Shown in pieces: positions 1 through 6,347 of a stretch of 6,505 bases of DNA (the stretch's first letter is position 1; every line of letters begins with the position of its first letter). The position numbers and the translations under genes were made by a program. The notes beneath the pieces are model-generated. The model did not search any database and had not been told where the DNA came from. It saw nothing but the letters and a program-made list of their open reading frames with translations. Origin of the DNA: an uncultured Dorea sp. (lineage in GTDB: Bacteria; Bacillota_A; Clostridia; Lachnospirales; Lachnospiraceae); assembly GCA_948468495.1 (NCBI GenBank), contig CAOKJI010000114.1, positions 1 to 6,505 on the forward strand. Reading direction: 5' to 3'.

Positions 1-1
1 A

Positions 2-1447
2 GAAAAAGATTACGAGAGAGACGGGGAGGATGACAAGAAGGATACGTCGGAACTGTCGAAACAGAGTAAGTGGTTTGGAATAGAGGGGAAACTGCCGGAG
101 AATATTGACGTCAGATGGACGCTTGAGATGATGCAGGAACTGTGGGAGGCGATGCAGCGCTGGATGCCGGTAAAGGATCAGCCGCTGGCTGCTCAGCTGG
201 AGGAATTATCAAAGCTTTATCTTGCGCTTTTGGAGGCGATTTTAACCCATACGATGGGAGAAGAACAGGCGGCGCAGGCAGAGAGGCTGAATGCGGTTCT
301 TGCGGAGAAGTTAAATCTTCTGCTGCAGGTAGATTTGAAGGACTTAAAAGAGCTGTTAGAGAAGACCGGCCAGACCGATATGCTGAATCTTGTGAAGGCA
401 AGTATCTACAGACAGACGACAGGAGAGTCTATATCCGGGAGGGCGGCGTCTAAGTTCTATGCACAGGGCAATACGGCGTCATTTCGGAGTTCTCGCTATT
501 TTATGCCGGAATCATCAGGACAGGGAGGAAACCGCAGCGCAGGTTCCGCGTCAGGACGCGGCGGCGTGTATTCCGGCGGGGCTATGGGGATGAACGAAGG
601 AAGAATCTATAAGCTGGCGGACGGCAGGAGCGTTCAGATGAATCAGGCATTTGACACCCAGAGAGAATCGGGCGAACTGCAGATAAGCCAGAGAGGCAGG
701 GCGCTGAGTGGAGCAGGGGCAGGCAGTTACGGCGCAGGAGGCATTTCAGTGGGGAAGGCGGCGCTTACAGGGAAGGAGCTGGAGGAGGCGAATCGTCTTG
801 CCGCCCATGTGAATGGCAGCGGTAATTTGCTGAAGCATGCCGGTATTGACGCGCAGAACGATGAGGTAAAAGGGCTCATTGCTGCGATTACCAATATGAA
901 AGGGCAGGTGTATGCGGCGGGAGCCGATAGGAATAACGGCATGGTAACTCCCTTAAGGAATGCAATAAACAAGATGGTGGATTATTATCTAACGCAAAAG
1001 GGAATGTATCAGGTGTATTATCACACAACCGGCGCCTATGAACAGACGAAAAATTCGCAGAAAGCCATAGAAGAAGGTCTGGAATATGCGTATCGCCTGT
1101 TTATTGAGAAGAAGGCGGATGAAGCGTACCGTATGCAGGAAGCTTATTCTGACAGAGCCGGTTTCTTTCAGATGCTTCTAAAGGGGCAGACCATGCAGGC
1201 GGATTTGATACAGGGAATGCGGCTCTTAGAGAAGAACTGGCAGGAATTTCTTCGGGCAATCGGAGAGAATGAAAAGCGGGGAATCGCGCTGAAGATGCAG
1301 AAATACAGTCCATGGGGAGCTCTGGCGGAGCCGGAAGAGCTAAAGAGAGAGGCAAAGCAAAAGAGAAGCAGGATGATTCTGATTCAGGCGGCATGTATAG
1401 CGGCGGTGATACTTGTCTATATCTGCTACCGCATATTTTTTGGGTAG
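2..1447 (+). CDS. Unrecognised tail-anchored helical protein, 5' end missing
   Basis: The frame is open from the first bases of the window, so the gene is truncated at its 5' end; 481 residues are visible. The ATG at 128 is internal to this frame, has no convincing ribosome binding site, and is probably not the start. The visible N-terminal 30 residues are highly charged (Asp/Glu/Lys/Arg). Residues about 45-150 are Leu/Glu/Lys-rich and should form amphipathic helices or a coiled coil. Residues about 165-250 are rich in Gly, Ser and Ala and look like a flexible linker. Residues about 255-450 are helical again, with many Tyr, Gln and Met. A Lys/Arg-rich stretch (EELKREAKQKRSR) precedes a hydrophobic helix at about residues 458-476 and a five-residue tail. 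This predicts a cytoplasmic protein held by one C-terminal membrane helix. I do not recognise the family and assign no function. The next gene starts 120 bases downstream. Confidence 0.8.
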   Translation, partial: EKDYERDGEDDKKDTSELSKQSKWFGIEGKLPENIDVRWTLEMMQELWEAMQRWMPVKDQPLAAQLEELSKLYLALLEAILTHTMGEEQAAQAERLNAVLAEKLNLLLQVDLKDLKELLEKTGQTDMLNLVKASIYRQTTGESISGRAASKFYAQGNTASFRSSRYFMPESSGQGGNRSAGSASGRGGVYSGGAMGMNEGRIYKLADGRSVQMNQAFDTQRESGELQISQRGRALSGAGAGSYGAGGISVGKAALTGKELEEANRLAAHVNGSGNLLKHAGIDAQNDEVKGLIAAITNMKGQVYAAGADRNNGMVTPLRNAINKMVDYYLTQKGMYQVYYHTTGAYEQTKNSQKAIEEGLEYAYRLFIEKKADEAYRMQEAYSDRAGFFQMLLKGQTMQADLIQGMRLLEKNWQEFLRAIGENEKRGIALKMQKYSPWGALAEPEELKREAKQKRSRMILIQAACIAAVILVYICYRIFFG

Positions 1448-1490
1448 AGCGTGTCCCCAAATTGCTTTCTGCAAGATGTCATTCCAGTTT

Positions 1491-1530
1491 GCATAATTCG
1501 TTGCTGATTACGCATAGATGTGCATAAATC
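1491..1530 (+). promoter_or_regulatory. Candidate promoter/operator of the HipA-like cassette, with phased GCATA repeats
   Basis: Three copies of GCATA followed by an A/T-rich tail start at 1491 (GCATAATT), 1512 (GCATAGAT) and 1522 (GCATAAAT). The spacings are 21 and 10 bases, about two turns and one turn of the helix. CATAAT at 1492-1497 matches a -10 hexamer at five of six positions, but no good -35 lies upstream. TACGAT at 1545-1550 with TG at 1542-1543 is an alternative extended -10, but its start point would fall in the ribosome binding site at 1556-1561. The repeats could be operator half-sites for an autoregulator. The exact core is only five bases, so chance is possible. Confidence 0.25.
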
Positions 1531-1567
1531 AGGTAAGAATGTGTTACGATAGAGCAGGTGATGAGAG

Positions 1568-1939
1568 ATGAAAGAAGTTGAAGAATGGAACAGACTGCCT
1601 TTGGCGGAATACTCCTTTGAAGTATTATGGAAAGACGAGGTTACGGCCAGCGTACATGTGAAGGGACATCGGGCTGAGATATCCAGATATGTGATTCACC
1701 CGGTTAAACAGCTCTTTGCCGCGCCGGTTATGAGCAGAAATCAGGTGAATAAGGTATTAGAGCTGCGCTGTTTTGACAGGGGGAGGCCGGATATTATGGA
1801 GATTCTTGCGCATCTGGGGCTTAAGGAATATAACCCTTATGAAATTGTGAAGAGGACCCATGGGGTATCTTACAACGATTATATCTGGTTTCGTTTTCCA
1901 GGGGAGAAACTTACCAGTAAAGATGTGTTGGTGAGGTGA
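1568..1939 (+). CDS. Small partner protein of the HipA-like kinase (possible HipS-like or N-terminal subdomain)
   Basis: A 123-residue soluble protein with no signal peptide or membrane helix. The start is set by AGGTGA at 1556-1561, six bases before the ATG. The N-terminal half (about residues 1-50) appears beta-rich. A helix follows (about 57-85, with MSRNQVNKVLELRCFDRGR), then the conserved-looking segment LKEYNPYEIVKRTHGVSYND at about 96-115 and a C-terminal IWFRFPGEKLT. From memory of the family, similar segments lie just N-terminal to the kinase core in single-chain HipA-like proteins of Firmicutes. This protein and its neighbour may therefore be two halves of that architecture. Position, size and tight linkage to the kinase suggest a binding partner or antitoxin, as HipS is for HipT; this is inference. 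No helix-turn-helix is evident, so it is not an obvious HipB. Only four bases separate it from the kinase gene, implying one transcript. Confidence 0.55.
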   Translation: MKEVEEWNRLPLAEYSFEVLWKDEVTASVHVKGHRAEISRYVIHPVKQLFAAPVMSRNQVNKVLELRCFDRGRPDIMEILAHLGLKEYNPYEIVKRTHGVSYNDYIWFRFPGEKLTSKDVLVR

Positions 1940-1943
1940 AAAG

Positions 1944-2690
1944 ATGTTTCAGGCAGAACTTAGCAATGAACATATTGTGCAGGAGAGCGGAACCAGCGAG
2001 GGGACGCAGATTAAGTATAAAAAAGACGGATTCTGGTATAAACAGGATAATCGGGGAAACGAAGGTCTGACAGAATATCTGGTATCCGGCTTGTTGAAAT
2101 ATTCGACGCTCGAAGCTTCGGAGTATGTGACTTATGAAAAAGGGCTTATCAATGGGAAAACCGGGTGCCGCAGCAGGGACTTTTTGAAAAAAGAGGAAGA
2201 GCTGATTACCTTTTACCGGTTATATTATAATGAATTTGGAAAAGACTTGTCTCAGGTTATCGCACGAATGGATAAGATGGAAGAGCGCATAGAGTATGTT
2301 GTTGATTTTGTCCGGCAAAATTGTGGTCTGGATACGCGGGATTACCTTGCAAAAGTATTTACACTGGATATGCTGGTGCTGAATGAAGACAGGCATCTGA
2401 ATAACCTGGCGGTAATATGGGATGGGGATGAATTTCGGCCGGCGCCGGTATTTGATAATGGCGTATCACTGCTGACAGCGAATCAGAGTGTGAACTGGAG
2501 ATTCCCAGTAGAAGAGAATGTGCGCAGGGTAATTGCAAGGCCTTTTTCCGGCTCGCATGAGAGAATGTATCGTTATTTTGGAAAGGGATTTGAACTGGAT
2601 TATCCGAAACTATATCAGTGGCTGAAGAATGAAGAAGAGAGTAGAGAGAAGGAAGTGCTGCTGTTTCAACTGGAGAATTGTAAGCTGTGA
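1944..2690 (+). CDS. HipA-like Ser/Thr protein kinase (possible toxin)
   Basis: A 248-residue cytoplasmic kinase core of the HipA/HipT/CtkA type, shorter than E. coli HipA (about 440). The start follows GAGGTG at 1933-1938, which overlaps the upstream stop codon. Visible elements in order are: a Gly/Ser/Thr-rich loop at residues 14-24 (ESGTSEGTQIK), equivalent in position to the nucleotide loop that HipA and HipT autophosphorylate; Lys33 in FWYKQD as probable ATP-binding lysine; Glu44 in the next helix; the catalytic motif NEDRHLNN at 147-154 with Asp149 and Asn154; and the metal-binding aspartate Asp171 in VFDNG. The Asp-to-Asn spacing of five matches HipA D309/N314, and Asp171 sits like D332. 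All key residues are present, so the kinase should be active. In known systems HipA phosphorylates GltX and HipT phosphorylates TrpS; the target here is unknown. It may be the toxin of a split toxin-antitoxin pair, or a stand-alone regulatory kinase. Confidence 0.8.
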   Translation: MFQAELSNEHIVQESGTSEGTQIKYKKDGFWYKQDNRGNEGLTEYLVSGLLKYSTLEASEYVTYEKGLINGKTGCRSRDFLKKEEELITFYRLYYNEFGKDLSQVIARMDKMEERIEYVVDFVRQNCGLDTRDYLAKVFTLDMLVLNEDRHLNNLAVIWDGDEFRPAPVFDNGVSLLTANQSVNWRFPVEENVRRVIARPFSGSHERMYRYFGKGFELDYPKLYQWLKNEEESREKEVLLFQLENCKL

Positions 2691-2714
2691 ATGAAATGTT
2701 ATTATTATGAATGA

Positions 2715-2782
2715 GTAGTAAAAAGTGTTGTGTGTTCTATGCAGCAGATTCAAAGTGCAGAACATATAGCGCTTTTTATTAT
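2715..2782 (+). terminator. Long A-tract/T-tract hairpin, probable bidirectional terminator
   Basis: Bases 2715-2743 pair with 2756-2782 almost without a break. AAAAAG at 2720-2725 pairs with CTTTTT at 2772-2777, and GTGTTCT at 2732-2738 pairs with AGAACAT at 2759-2765. A two-base bulge (2739-2740) separates a further three pairs, GCA with TGC, around a 12-nt loop. Several pairs are G-U. An A-tract before and a T-tract after the stem is the usual form of a terminator working on both strands. It starts 25 bases after the kinase stop codon and insulates that cassette from the downstream operon. Confidence 0.6.
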
Positions 2783-2804
2783 ATTTAGGCAACTTCGTTT
2801 TCTG

Positions 2805-2810
2805 TATAAT
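2805..2810 (+). promoter_or_regulatory. Candidate -10 element (TATAAT), upstream position
   Basis: A perfect TATAAT lies 28 bases beyond the T-tract of the terminator, in AT-rich DNA. No recognisable -35 is seen at 16-18 bases upstream (the 17-base position reads TATTTA). If used, it would give a leader of about 200 nt for the response regulator operon. It may be only a product of the high AT content. Confidence 0.25.
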
Positions 2811-2850
2811 AAAAGCTTTCCGGGCGATATACAGATAAATTTGTATCTTT

Positions 2851-2881
2851 TTAACTTTATTTAAGGATGTGTTGTTATACT
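2851..2881 (+). promoter_or_regulatory. Candidate promoter of the two-component/polyphosphate operon
   Basis: TATACT at 2876-2881 matches the -10 consensus at five of six positions. It is preceded by TG at 2873-2874 with one intervening base, which makes it an extended -10. A weak TTAACT at 2851-2856 is the nearest -35-like hexamer, at a long 19-base spacing; an extended -10 can tolerate a poor -35. Transcription would start near 2888, giving a leader of about 130 nt. Confidence 0.4.
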
Positions 2882-2906
2882 TAGAACGCAAAGTAGAGCG
2901 TGCAGA

Positions 2907-3000
2907 GGATGGGAATGAATTTGGGAGCGCTGTTATTCCATCCAGTTAGAAATTGGAATGCTATACATAACTGCTTTGCAGACTTGCCTGCGAACAGCAG
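2907..3000 (+). promoter_or_regulatory. Structured 5' leader with alternative hairpins
   Basis: Three stems can be drawn. Hairpin A joins GGATGGGAAT (2907-2916) to ATTCCATCC (2935-2943), nine pairs with one bulged G. Hairpin B joins TCCAGTT (2941-2947) to AATTGGA (2951-2957), seven pairs including one G-U around a three-base loop; it shares bases 2941-2943 with A, so the two cannot form fully together. Hairpin C joins CTGCT (2971-2975) to AGCAG (2996-3000) and, inside it, GCAG (2978-2981) to CTGC (2988-2991). Hairpin C ends five bases before the ribosome binding site at 3005-3012. No known riboswitch class was recognised, and no T-tract follows, so any control would more likely act on translation or RNA stability. 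Confidence 0.3.
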
Positions 3001-3020
3001 AGGGAAAGGGGAAAATGCTC

Positions 3021-3698
3021 ATGCGTTTATTATTAGCGGAAGATGAGAAAGCGCTGTCCAAGGCGCTGGTTACGATTCTTATGCATAACCATTATTCAGT
3101 GGATGCGGTTTACAACGGACAGGATGCGCTGGACTATCTGGAAACAGATATTTATGACGGTGTGATTCTGGATATTATGATGCCGAAGGTGGACGGAATC
3201 ACCGTTTTGAAAAAGATTCGCAGCGTGGGAAATAAGGTTCCGGTGCTGATGCTGACGGCCAAATCGGAAATTGACGACCGGGTGCTGGGATTAGACAGCG
3301 GAGCCGACGACTATCTGACGAAACCATTTGCAGCGAAGGAACTGCTTGCCAGGATTCGCGTTATGACAAGGCGGAAGACGGAAGCGGTGGACACGATGCT
3401 TTCCTTTGAGGATATCGCTCTGAACCGGGCGACATTTGAACTGACTTCGGGCGATTCCGCCATTCGGCTGGCGAATAAGGAATTTCAGATGATGGAGCTG
3501 CTTCTGGAGCATCCGGGGCAGGTAATTTCCGCGGAGCGGTTCATGGAGAAAATTTGGGGATACGACAGCGATGCAGAGCTGAATGTGGTCTGGGTAAATA
3601 TTTCCTATCTTCGGAAGAAATTAGCGAAGCTGGGCAGCGCAGTACAAATCAAAGTAGTGAGAAATGCAGGTTATCTGGTGGAGGCGGTCCATGATTAA
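3021..3698 (+). CDS. OmpR/PhoB-family response regulator
   Basis: A 225-residue DNA-binding response regulator, normal length for the family. The start is placed at the ATG at 3021 because MRLLLAEDEK is the usual receiver N-terminus and AAAGGGGA at 3005-3012 is well spaced for it. The ATG at 3015 is a close alternative, and the in-frame ATG at 2958 has no proper ribosome binding site and would add an atypical extension. The receiver domain (about 1-118) has acidic residues Glu7/Asp8, phosphoacceptor Asp51 in LDIMMPK, Thr79 in LMLTA and Lys101 in LTKPF, all intact. The winged-helix domain (about 125-223) shows ANKEFQMMELLLEHPGQVIS, WGYDSDAELNVVWVNISYLR and a final wing VRNAGYLVE, where Asn replaces the more usual Gly. 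It should be phosphorylated by the sensor kinase encoded next and bind direct repeats at target promoters, possibly its own. The last 8 bases overlap the kinase gene. Confidence 0.95.
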   Translation: MRLLLAEDEKALSKALVTILMHNHYSVDAVYNGQDALDYLETDIYDGVILDIMMPKVDGITVLKKIRSVGNKVPVLMLTAKSEIDDRVLGLDSGADDYLTKPFAAKELLARIRVMTRRKTEAVDTMLSFEDIALNRATFELTSGDSAIRLANKEFQMMELLLEHPGQVISAERFMEKIWGYDSDAELNVVWVNISYLRKKLAKLGSAVQIKVVRNAGYLVEAVHD

Positions 3699-4911
3699 AC
3701 GGTTGCGGCGAAAATTTATTGTAATTACCATGTGCTCCATCTTAGCGGTTCTCGGAGGAATTATTGGGGGGATTAATCTGGCCAATTATATCAGTATTAA
3801 CCAGAGAGCAGACGAGAAGCTGACTCTGCTGATGGAAAACAGAGGTCAGTTTCCGCATCAGGGAGAGGAACCGGAGAAGAAGCCGCTTCCTCCCGGCATG
3901 TCACCGGAGGCGCCCTTTGAAACCCGTTATTTTACAGTAACGGTAAATGCAGAGAAGGAAGCGATTTCAGCGGATTTAGGAAGAATTGCGGCAGTCTCCC
4001 GTCAGACGGCGGAACGCTATGCGGTTGCATTGTATGAGAAGGGTGAGAAAGAAGGCTTCAAAGAGCATTATAAGTACCGGGCGGTTGAAGAGGAAGAGGG
4101 CGTTATGTATGTGTTTCTGGACTGCGGGCGCGAGTTGTCCACATTTTATTCATTTTTAGGTATGAGTATCTTCATTAGTCTGTGCGGCTTATCGCTGGTT
4201 TTTATCTTGGTATTATTTTTCTCAAAACTGGCGGTAGGGCCGGTTGCGGAAAGCTACGAGAAACAGAAACAGTTTATTACGGACGCCAGTCATGAGATTA
4301 AGACGCCGCTTACGATTATTGACGCCAATACGGAGGTGCTGGAGTTGGAAAATGGGGAAAATGAGTGGACTGCCGGGATTAAAAATCAGGTGCGGCGGCT
4401 GAGCTCCCTGACAGAGAAGCTGGTATTCTTATCCCGAATGGAGGAGGAACAGACGAAACTTCAGATACAGGAATTTTCGATTTCTGAAACTGTTTTGGAA
4501 ATCGTGCAGTCATTTGAACCAGTAGCAGAGATGAAAGGAAAGGACTTCCGGGCAGAGGTCCCGCCGAATCTCTTCTATTATGGGGATGAAGTGATGCTCC
4601 GGAGGATGCTAACCCTTCTGCTGGATAACGCGGTAAAATATTCCGGCGAAAATGGGATGATAAGGCTTACTCTCCGGAAAACAGAGAAACATGTAGAACT
4701 TGTGCTATGGAATACAGTGCCGGAAATCCGGCAGGGGAATCAGGATATCTTATTTGAGCGGTTTTACCGGCCGGACTCCTCCCGTAATTCCGAGACAGGA
4801 GGATATGGGATTGGACTGTCGGTGGCAAAAGCTATTGTGACGGCGCATAAAGGGAAGATACATGCCAGGAGCGGGGATGGGAAATCCATAGAGTTTCAGA
4901 TTGTGCTGTAG
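3691..4911 (+). CDS. Membrane sensor histidine kinase
   Basis: A 406-residue sensor kinase that should phosphorylate the preceding regulator. The start at 3691 is chosen over the in-frame ATG at 3664 because GGAGG at 3680-3684 lies six bases before it and it gives a clean N-terminus, MIKRLRRKF. Membrane helix 1 covers about residues 9-31 and helix 2 about 155-177, enclosing an extracytoplasmic sensor of about 120 residues with a Pro/Glu-rich segment near its start. The dimerisation/phosphoacceptor helix carries His201 in DASHEIKTPL. The ATPase domain has the N box (Asn313 in DNAVKYS), the F box (LFERFYR, 354-360) and the G2 box (GYGIGL, 371-376). Two oddities: only 23 residues separate helix 2 from His201, too few for a full HAMP domain, and the expected DxGxG G1 box reads NTVPEI (341-346). 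The ligand is not predictable. The gene overlaps the regulator by 8 bases and is followed after 34 bases, without a terminator, by the VTC gene. Confidence 0.93.
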   Translation: MIKRLRRKFIVITMCSILAVLGGIIGGINLANYISINQRADEKLTLLMENRGQFPHQGEEPEKKPLPPGMSPEAPFETRYFTVTVNAEKEAISADLGRIAAVSRQTAERYAVALYEKGEKEGFKEHYKYRAVEEEEGVMYVFLDCGRELSTFYSFLGMSIFISLCGLSLVFILVLFFSKLAVGPVAESYEKQKQFITDASHEIKTPLTIIDANTEVLELENGENEWTAGIKNQVRRLSSLTEKLVFLSRMEEEQTKLQIQEFSISETVLEIVQSFEPVAEMKGKDFRAEVPPNLFYYGDEVMLRRMLTLLLDNAVKYSGENGMIRLTLRKTEKHVELVLWNTVPEIRQGNQDILFERFYRPDSSRNSETGGYGIGLSVAKAIVTAHKGKIHARSGDGKSIEFQIVL

Positions 4912-4929
4912 ACAGAAAATTCAGTAATT

Positions 4930-4935
4930 AGGAGG
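4930..4935 (+). promoter_or_regulatory. Ribosome binding site for the VTC-domain gene
   Basis: AGGAGG lies 10 bases before the ATG at 4946. It fixes the start and supports continued translation from the kinase transcript: the 34-base gap after the kinase stop contains no hairpin with a T-tract and no promoter-like pair. Confidence 0.7.
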
Positions 4936-4945
4936 AATTAAGCGA

Positions 4946-5662
4946 ATGGATATTCAGAATGTATTTCAGAGATATGAGATAAAGTATATGATTTCTAAGG
5001 AGCAGCAGGAGAGGATACTGCGGGGGATGGAGATGTATATGGAGGGGGATGCTTATGGGCGGAGTACGATTTGTAATCTGTATTTTGATACGGATAATTA
5101 TCTGCTGATACGGCGTTCGCTGGAGCATCCGGTGTATAAGGAGAAGCTGCGGCTTAGAAGCTATGGGACGGCGAAGCCGGATAGTCAGGTGTTTATGGAA
5201 TTGAAGAAGAAATATCAGTCGGTAGTTTATAAGCGGCGGATTGGAATTACGGAGCGGGAGGCTATGCGGTGTCTGCGGGGGGAAGAGTGTCTTGTGGATA
5301 CGCAGATTGGACGGGAGATGGATTATTTTCTCAGGCAGTATCAGTATCCCCGGCCGGCGGTATTTCTTTCTTATGAAAGAGAGGCTTTTTATGGGAAGGA
5401 TGACAGGGATTTCAGGGTTACTTTTGATGAGAATATTCTTTGGCGGGATTCGGAATTGTCTCTTCTCGAGGGGCCTTACGGTACGCCGGTTCTGGATGAG
5501 GGACGGGTGCTGATGGAGATTAAGACCGGCGCGGCAATCCCTTTGTGGATGACGGCGCTGCTGACAGAGAATCATATTTATAAAACTTCGTTTTCAAAAT
5601 ACGGAACAGTGTATCAGAATCTTTGCGAAAATCAAATGGGAGGAATGTGTTATGCCGGATAA
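4946..5662 (+). CDS. VTC-type polyphosphate polymerase domain protein
   Basis: A 238-residue soluble protein of the VTC domain family, in the triphosphate tunnel metalloenzyme fold. In yeast Vtc4 this domain makes polyphosphate from ATP inside a basic tunnel. The sequence shows the family pattern from end to end: RYEIKY near the start (Glu11, Lys13), LYFDTDNY at about 46-53, KEKLRLRSYG at 65-74 with tunnel arginines Arg69 and Arg71, MELKKKY at 84-90, VVYKRRI at 93-99, FRVTFDE in the second half, MEIKTGA at 190-196 (Glu191, Lys193) and FSKYG at 216-220. The basic and acidic residues expected to line the tunnel are therefore present. It lacks membrane helices and the SPX domain of yeast Vtc4, so it probably works at the membrane through the DUF4956 protein encoded next, whose gene overlaps it by 11 bases. 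Polyphosphate synthesis is inferred from the family; another nucleotide-derived product cannot be excluded. Confidence 0.9.
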   Translation: MDIQNVFQRYEIKYMISKEQQERILRGMEMYMEGDAYGRSTICNLYFDTDNYLLIRRSLEHPVYKEKLRLRSYGTAKPDSQVFMELKKKYQSVVYKRRIGITEREAMRCLRGEECLVDTQIGREMDYFLRQYQYPRPAVFLSYEREAFYGKDDRDFRVTFDENILWRDSELSLLEGPYGTPVLDEGRVLMEIKTGAAIPLWMTALLTENHIYKTSFSKYGTVYQNLCENQMGGMCYAG

Positions 5663-6347
5663 GGTGTTTGGAGGAATATTTGACAATGGAGGAACGGCGG
5701 TGATTGCGGTGCCGGATTTCCTGATTTGCGTAGGCGTGTCGCTGGTTATCGGCGTATTCCTGGCGCTGGTTTATACATATCGGAGCCGGTATACGAAGAG
5801 CTTTGTGATTACTCTTGCAATTCTTCCGGCGGTAGTCTGCGTGGTGATTATGATGGTAAATGGAAATGTAGGGGCGGGCGTTGCCGTAGCGGGAGCGTTC
5901 AGTCTGGTACGTTTTCGCTCTGCGCCTGGGACGGCGAAGGAAATCGGCACGATTTTCCTCGCAATGGGCGCGGGACTGATTGCAGGTATGGGATATCTGG
6001 GGTATGCGGTATTATTTTCCCTTTTGCTGGGATTGGTGATGCTGTTTTATCAGAAGATTGGACTTGGGGAGATGAAGGGAGCGTCCAGAGAGAAGACGCT
6101 GCACATTACCATTCCTGAGGATTTGGATTATACGCAGGTGTTTGACGACCTGCTGGAGAAATATACCAGTGGGGCGGAGGTGGTGTCGGTGAAGACGACG
6201 AATATGGGGAGTTTGTTCAAACTGACATATCAGATTACATTGCGGAATGTGACGGAAGAAAAGGAATTGATTGACGCTCTGCGCTGCAGGAACGGCAATC
6301 TGGAAATCAGCATTACCAGACAGGAGGCGGCGGTCTATGAGCTGTAG
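5652..6347 (+). CDS. DUF4956 membrane protein, partner of the VTC protein
   Basis: A 231-residue integral membrane protein. The start at 5652 has GGGAGGA at 5638-5644, seven bases upstream, and overlaps the VTC gene by 11 bases, suggesting translational coupling. Hydrophobic segments lie at about residues 16-43, 50-69, 73-86, 98-113 and 115-133. Between the third and fourth is the family signature GAFSLVRFRSAPGTAKEI (about 81-98), with charged residues next to membrane segments that may form a functional site or pore. Residues about 134-231 form a soluble, probably cytoplasmic domain with alternating strands and helices (TLHITIPEDLDYTQVFDDLL onward). DUF4956 genes are commonly found beside VTC-domain genes in bacteria, but their biochemical role is not established to my knowledge. 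A role in anchoring the polymerase or moving its product across the membrane is inference. The final 11 bases overlap the lipoprotein gene. Confidence 0.88.
   Translation: MPDKVFGGIFDNGGTAVIAVPDFLICVGVSLVIGVFLALVYTYRSRYTKSFVITLAILPAVVCVVIMMVNGNVGAGVAVAGAFSLVRFRSAPGTAKEIGTIFLAMGAGLIAGMGYLGYAVLFSLLLGLVMLFYQKIGLGEMKGASREKTLHITIPEDLDYTQVFDDLLEKYTSGAEVVSVKTTNMGSLFKLTYQITLRNVTEEKELIDALRCRNGNLEISITRQEAAVYEL

Noticed and set aside
128..130. ATG at 128 as the start of the first gene
   Set aside because: The frame stays open upstream to the window edge with protein-like content, and no clear ribosome binding site lies before 128.
1462..1474. TTGC/GCAA hairpin after the first gene as a terminator
   Set aside because: The stem is only four pairs and no T-tract follows.
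2831..2852. AGATA/TATCT mini-hairpin followed by Ts as a second terminator
   Set aside because: Five A/T-dominated pairs are too weak to act as a terminator, and it lies beside the candidate promoter.
2610..2891. Reverse-strand reading frame of 93 codons across the intergenic region
   Set aside because: AT-rich composition gives long Ile/Leu/Lys/Tyr runs, it overlaps the kinase end and the terminator, and it has no recognisable motif.
2958..3020. Upstream ATG that would extend the response regulator by 21 residues
   Set aside because: No good ribosome binding site before 2958, the extension is not typical of receivers, and it runs through the leader hairpins; 3021 has a well-spaced site.
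3664..3690. ATG at 3664 as the start of the histidine kinase
   Set aside because: It would add nine residues (MQVIWWRRS) read out of frame from the regulator gene; the GGAGG at 3680-3684 points to 3691.
4928..5575. Reverse-strand reading frame of 215 codons opposite the VTC gene
   Set aside because: It is rich in Ile, Pro, Leu and His in a way typical of the antisense of a coding region, and the + strand frame matches the VTC family throughout.
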